Source: DUQX01 sp050948825
GTDB lineage: Bacteria > Bacillota > Dethiobacteria > DTU022 > UBA8154
Length of the DNA: 64,000 bases
Direction: 5' to 3'
Assembly: GCA_050948825.1 (NCBI GenBank)
Contig: JBMNEO010000007.1
Location: 62,001-126,000, forward strand
Shown here: positions 63,456 through 64,000 of the stretch, piece after piece
Layout of the letters: each line of letters starts with the position of its first letter
Position numbering within the stretch: the stretch's first letter is position 1
Translations under genes and position numbers: made by a program
Notes under the pieces: generated by a model
Told to the model about the DNA's origin: nothing
The model's database searches: none
Seen by the model: the letters and a program-made list of their open reading frames with translations, nothing else

Positions 63456-63501
63456 TTGACAAATATTGTTTGTGATGATAAAATTAAAACAAACGATAGG
63501 T
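63456..63501 (+). promoter_or_regulatory. Promoter of tetR with operator-like repeat, copy 3
   Basis: TTGACA (63456-63461) and TAAAAT (63479-63484) are 17 apart. AACAAACGATAGGT (63488-63501) follows and agrees with the other two operators at 11 of 14 positions. This would let the regulator control its own gene. Confidence 0.6.
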
Positions 63502-63536
63502 AAAAAATATAGGGATCGAAGGGGCGGGCAGTGCAG

Positions 63537-64000
63537 ATGAATCTAAGAAAAGATACGGTAAGTACCGACGAAATCGGTAAAAATAAACGAGATGAAATTT
63601 TATATGAAGCCGGCAAGCTGTTCAGGAGAAAAGGGTTTAATGGTACTTCTATGCAGGATATTGCTTCTGAAGTCGGAATTTTAAAAGGGAGTATTTATTA
63701 TTACTTTAATAGTAAGGATGAGATATTTCGTGAAGTGCTCAACAAAGGGATTAGCCCTGTCTTAAAAAAAGCAGAGTTAATTAAGAGCAAAAATTTACCA
63801 CCAGCAGAAAAATTGCGGGAATTGATTAAGGATCATATTAATTATATCATGGATAATAATTATTCCCTAGTTCTTTTCTTCCAGGAAAAAGAAAATATTT
63901 CAGCCAGTCAGACCAAACATTATGTGGAAAGTAGAAATAAATATGAAAAAATATTTAAAGATGTCCTGAGCGATGGTATAAAGCTGGGTGTTTTTCCTCC
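63537..64000 (+). CDS. TetR-family transcriptional regulator (3' end outside window)
   Basis: The N-terminal DNA-binding part is typical: FRRKGFNGTSMQDIASEVGI then GSIYYYFNSKDEIFREVL. The rest, a ligand-binding domain rich in helices, resembles regulators of acyl-CoA or phenylacetate degradation genes (FadR/PaaR/KstR type) in general shape. ATG 63537 lies about 10 bases after a GGGGCGGG stretch. The frame is still open at the last base. Its own promoter carries an operator-like repeat, so it is a good candidate for the regulator of the aromatic genes. Confidence 0.8.
   Translation, partial: MNLRKDTVSTDEIGKNKRDEILYEAGKLFRRKGFNGTSMQDIASEVGILKGSIYYYFNSKDEIFREVLNKGISPVLKKAELIKSKNLPPAEKLRELIKDHINYIMDNNYSLVLFFQEKENISASQTKHYVESRNKYEKIFKDVLSDGIKLGVFP

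Noticed and set aside
1..64000. CRISPR arrays, insertion sequences, prophage or rRNA/tRNA genes
   Set aside because: I found no repeat-spacer array, transposase, phage structural gene, or RNA gene in any intergenic stretch; the only recombinase is the housekeeping XerC.

Overview
The window comes from a spore-forming, low-to-mid GC member of the Firmicutes (Clostridia side). The evidence is the conserved block dprA-topA-trmFO-xerC-hslV-hslU-codY followed by rpsB-tsf, two spore-coat-like genes, AGGAGG-type ribosome binding sites and frequent TTG/GTG starts. The gene set (benzoyl-CoA-pathway enzymes, ADP-forming acyl-CoA synthetase, glutamate 2,3-aminomutase, strictly anaerobic Fe-S, radical and molybdopterin enzymes) suggests an obligate anaerobe, perhaps a syntrophic or sulfate-reducing aromatic degrader. 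The species cannot be named from the sequence.

Layout. 1-6.4 kb: end of a sodium:solute symporter, a secreted three-domain protein, an ADP-forming acyl-CoA synthetase pair and a B12-binding radical SAM protein. 6.5-7.4 kb: an interrupted small gene and two coat-type genes on the minus strand. 7.6-13.5 kb: citramalate synthase, a MetE/UROD-like protein and three tandem M42 aminopeptidases. 13.5-16.8 kb: a pantothenate operon (DUF2520 protein, panB, panC, panD) with a structured leader. 16.9-29.1 kb: glutamate 2,3-aminomutase, then housekeeping genes from dprA to tsf.

29.2-64 kb is a catabolic region directly after tsf, where pyrH-frr would usually be expected. It holds: an SDR, thiolase, DUF35 and amidohydrolase cassette; a 2-hydroxyacid dehydrogenase with a BcrC/BcrB-like pair and IorAB; AMP-forming acyl-CoA ligases; a stand-alone DMSO-reductase-family molybdopterin enzyme beside a dienoyl-CoA hydratase (Dch type) and 6-hydroxycyclohex-1-ene-1-carbonyl-CoA dehydrogenase (Had type); two closely related PaaK-type ligases; MoaD; a PaaI-type thioesterase; fatty acid kinase genes (FakB, FakA); a TRAP transporter; a 3-hydroxyacyl-CoA dehydrogenase; a soluble MCP-like sensor; and a TetR regulator cut by the window end. 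The likely flow is uptake by TRAP, activation to a CoA thioester, reductive ring attack, hydration and oxidation of the alicyclic acyl-CoA, then beta-oxidation-type steps. No complete ring reductase (BcrA/BcrD ATPase subunits or Bam proteins) and no ring hydrolase (Oah) lie in the window.

A shared inverted repeat, consensus near ATCAAAC-GGTTGGT, sits just downstream of the -10 box of three promoters: before the molybdopterin-enzyme operon, before the second PaaK gene, and before tetR itself. It reads as the operator of a TetR-controlled aromatic regulon.

Four genes are interrupted by single-base shifts or an in-frame stop (1.29, 4.34, 6.62 and 36.42 kb). Either the sequence has residual errors, or several genes are decaying or recoded.
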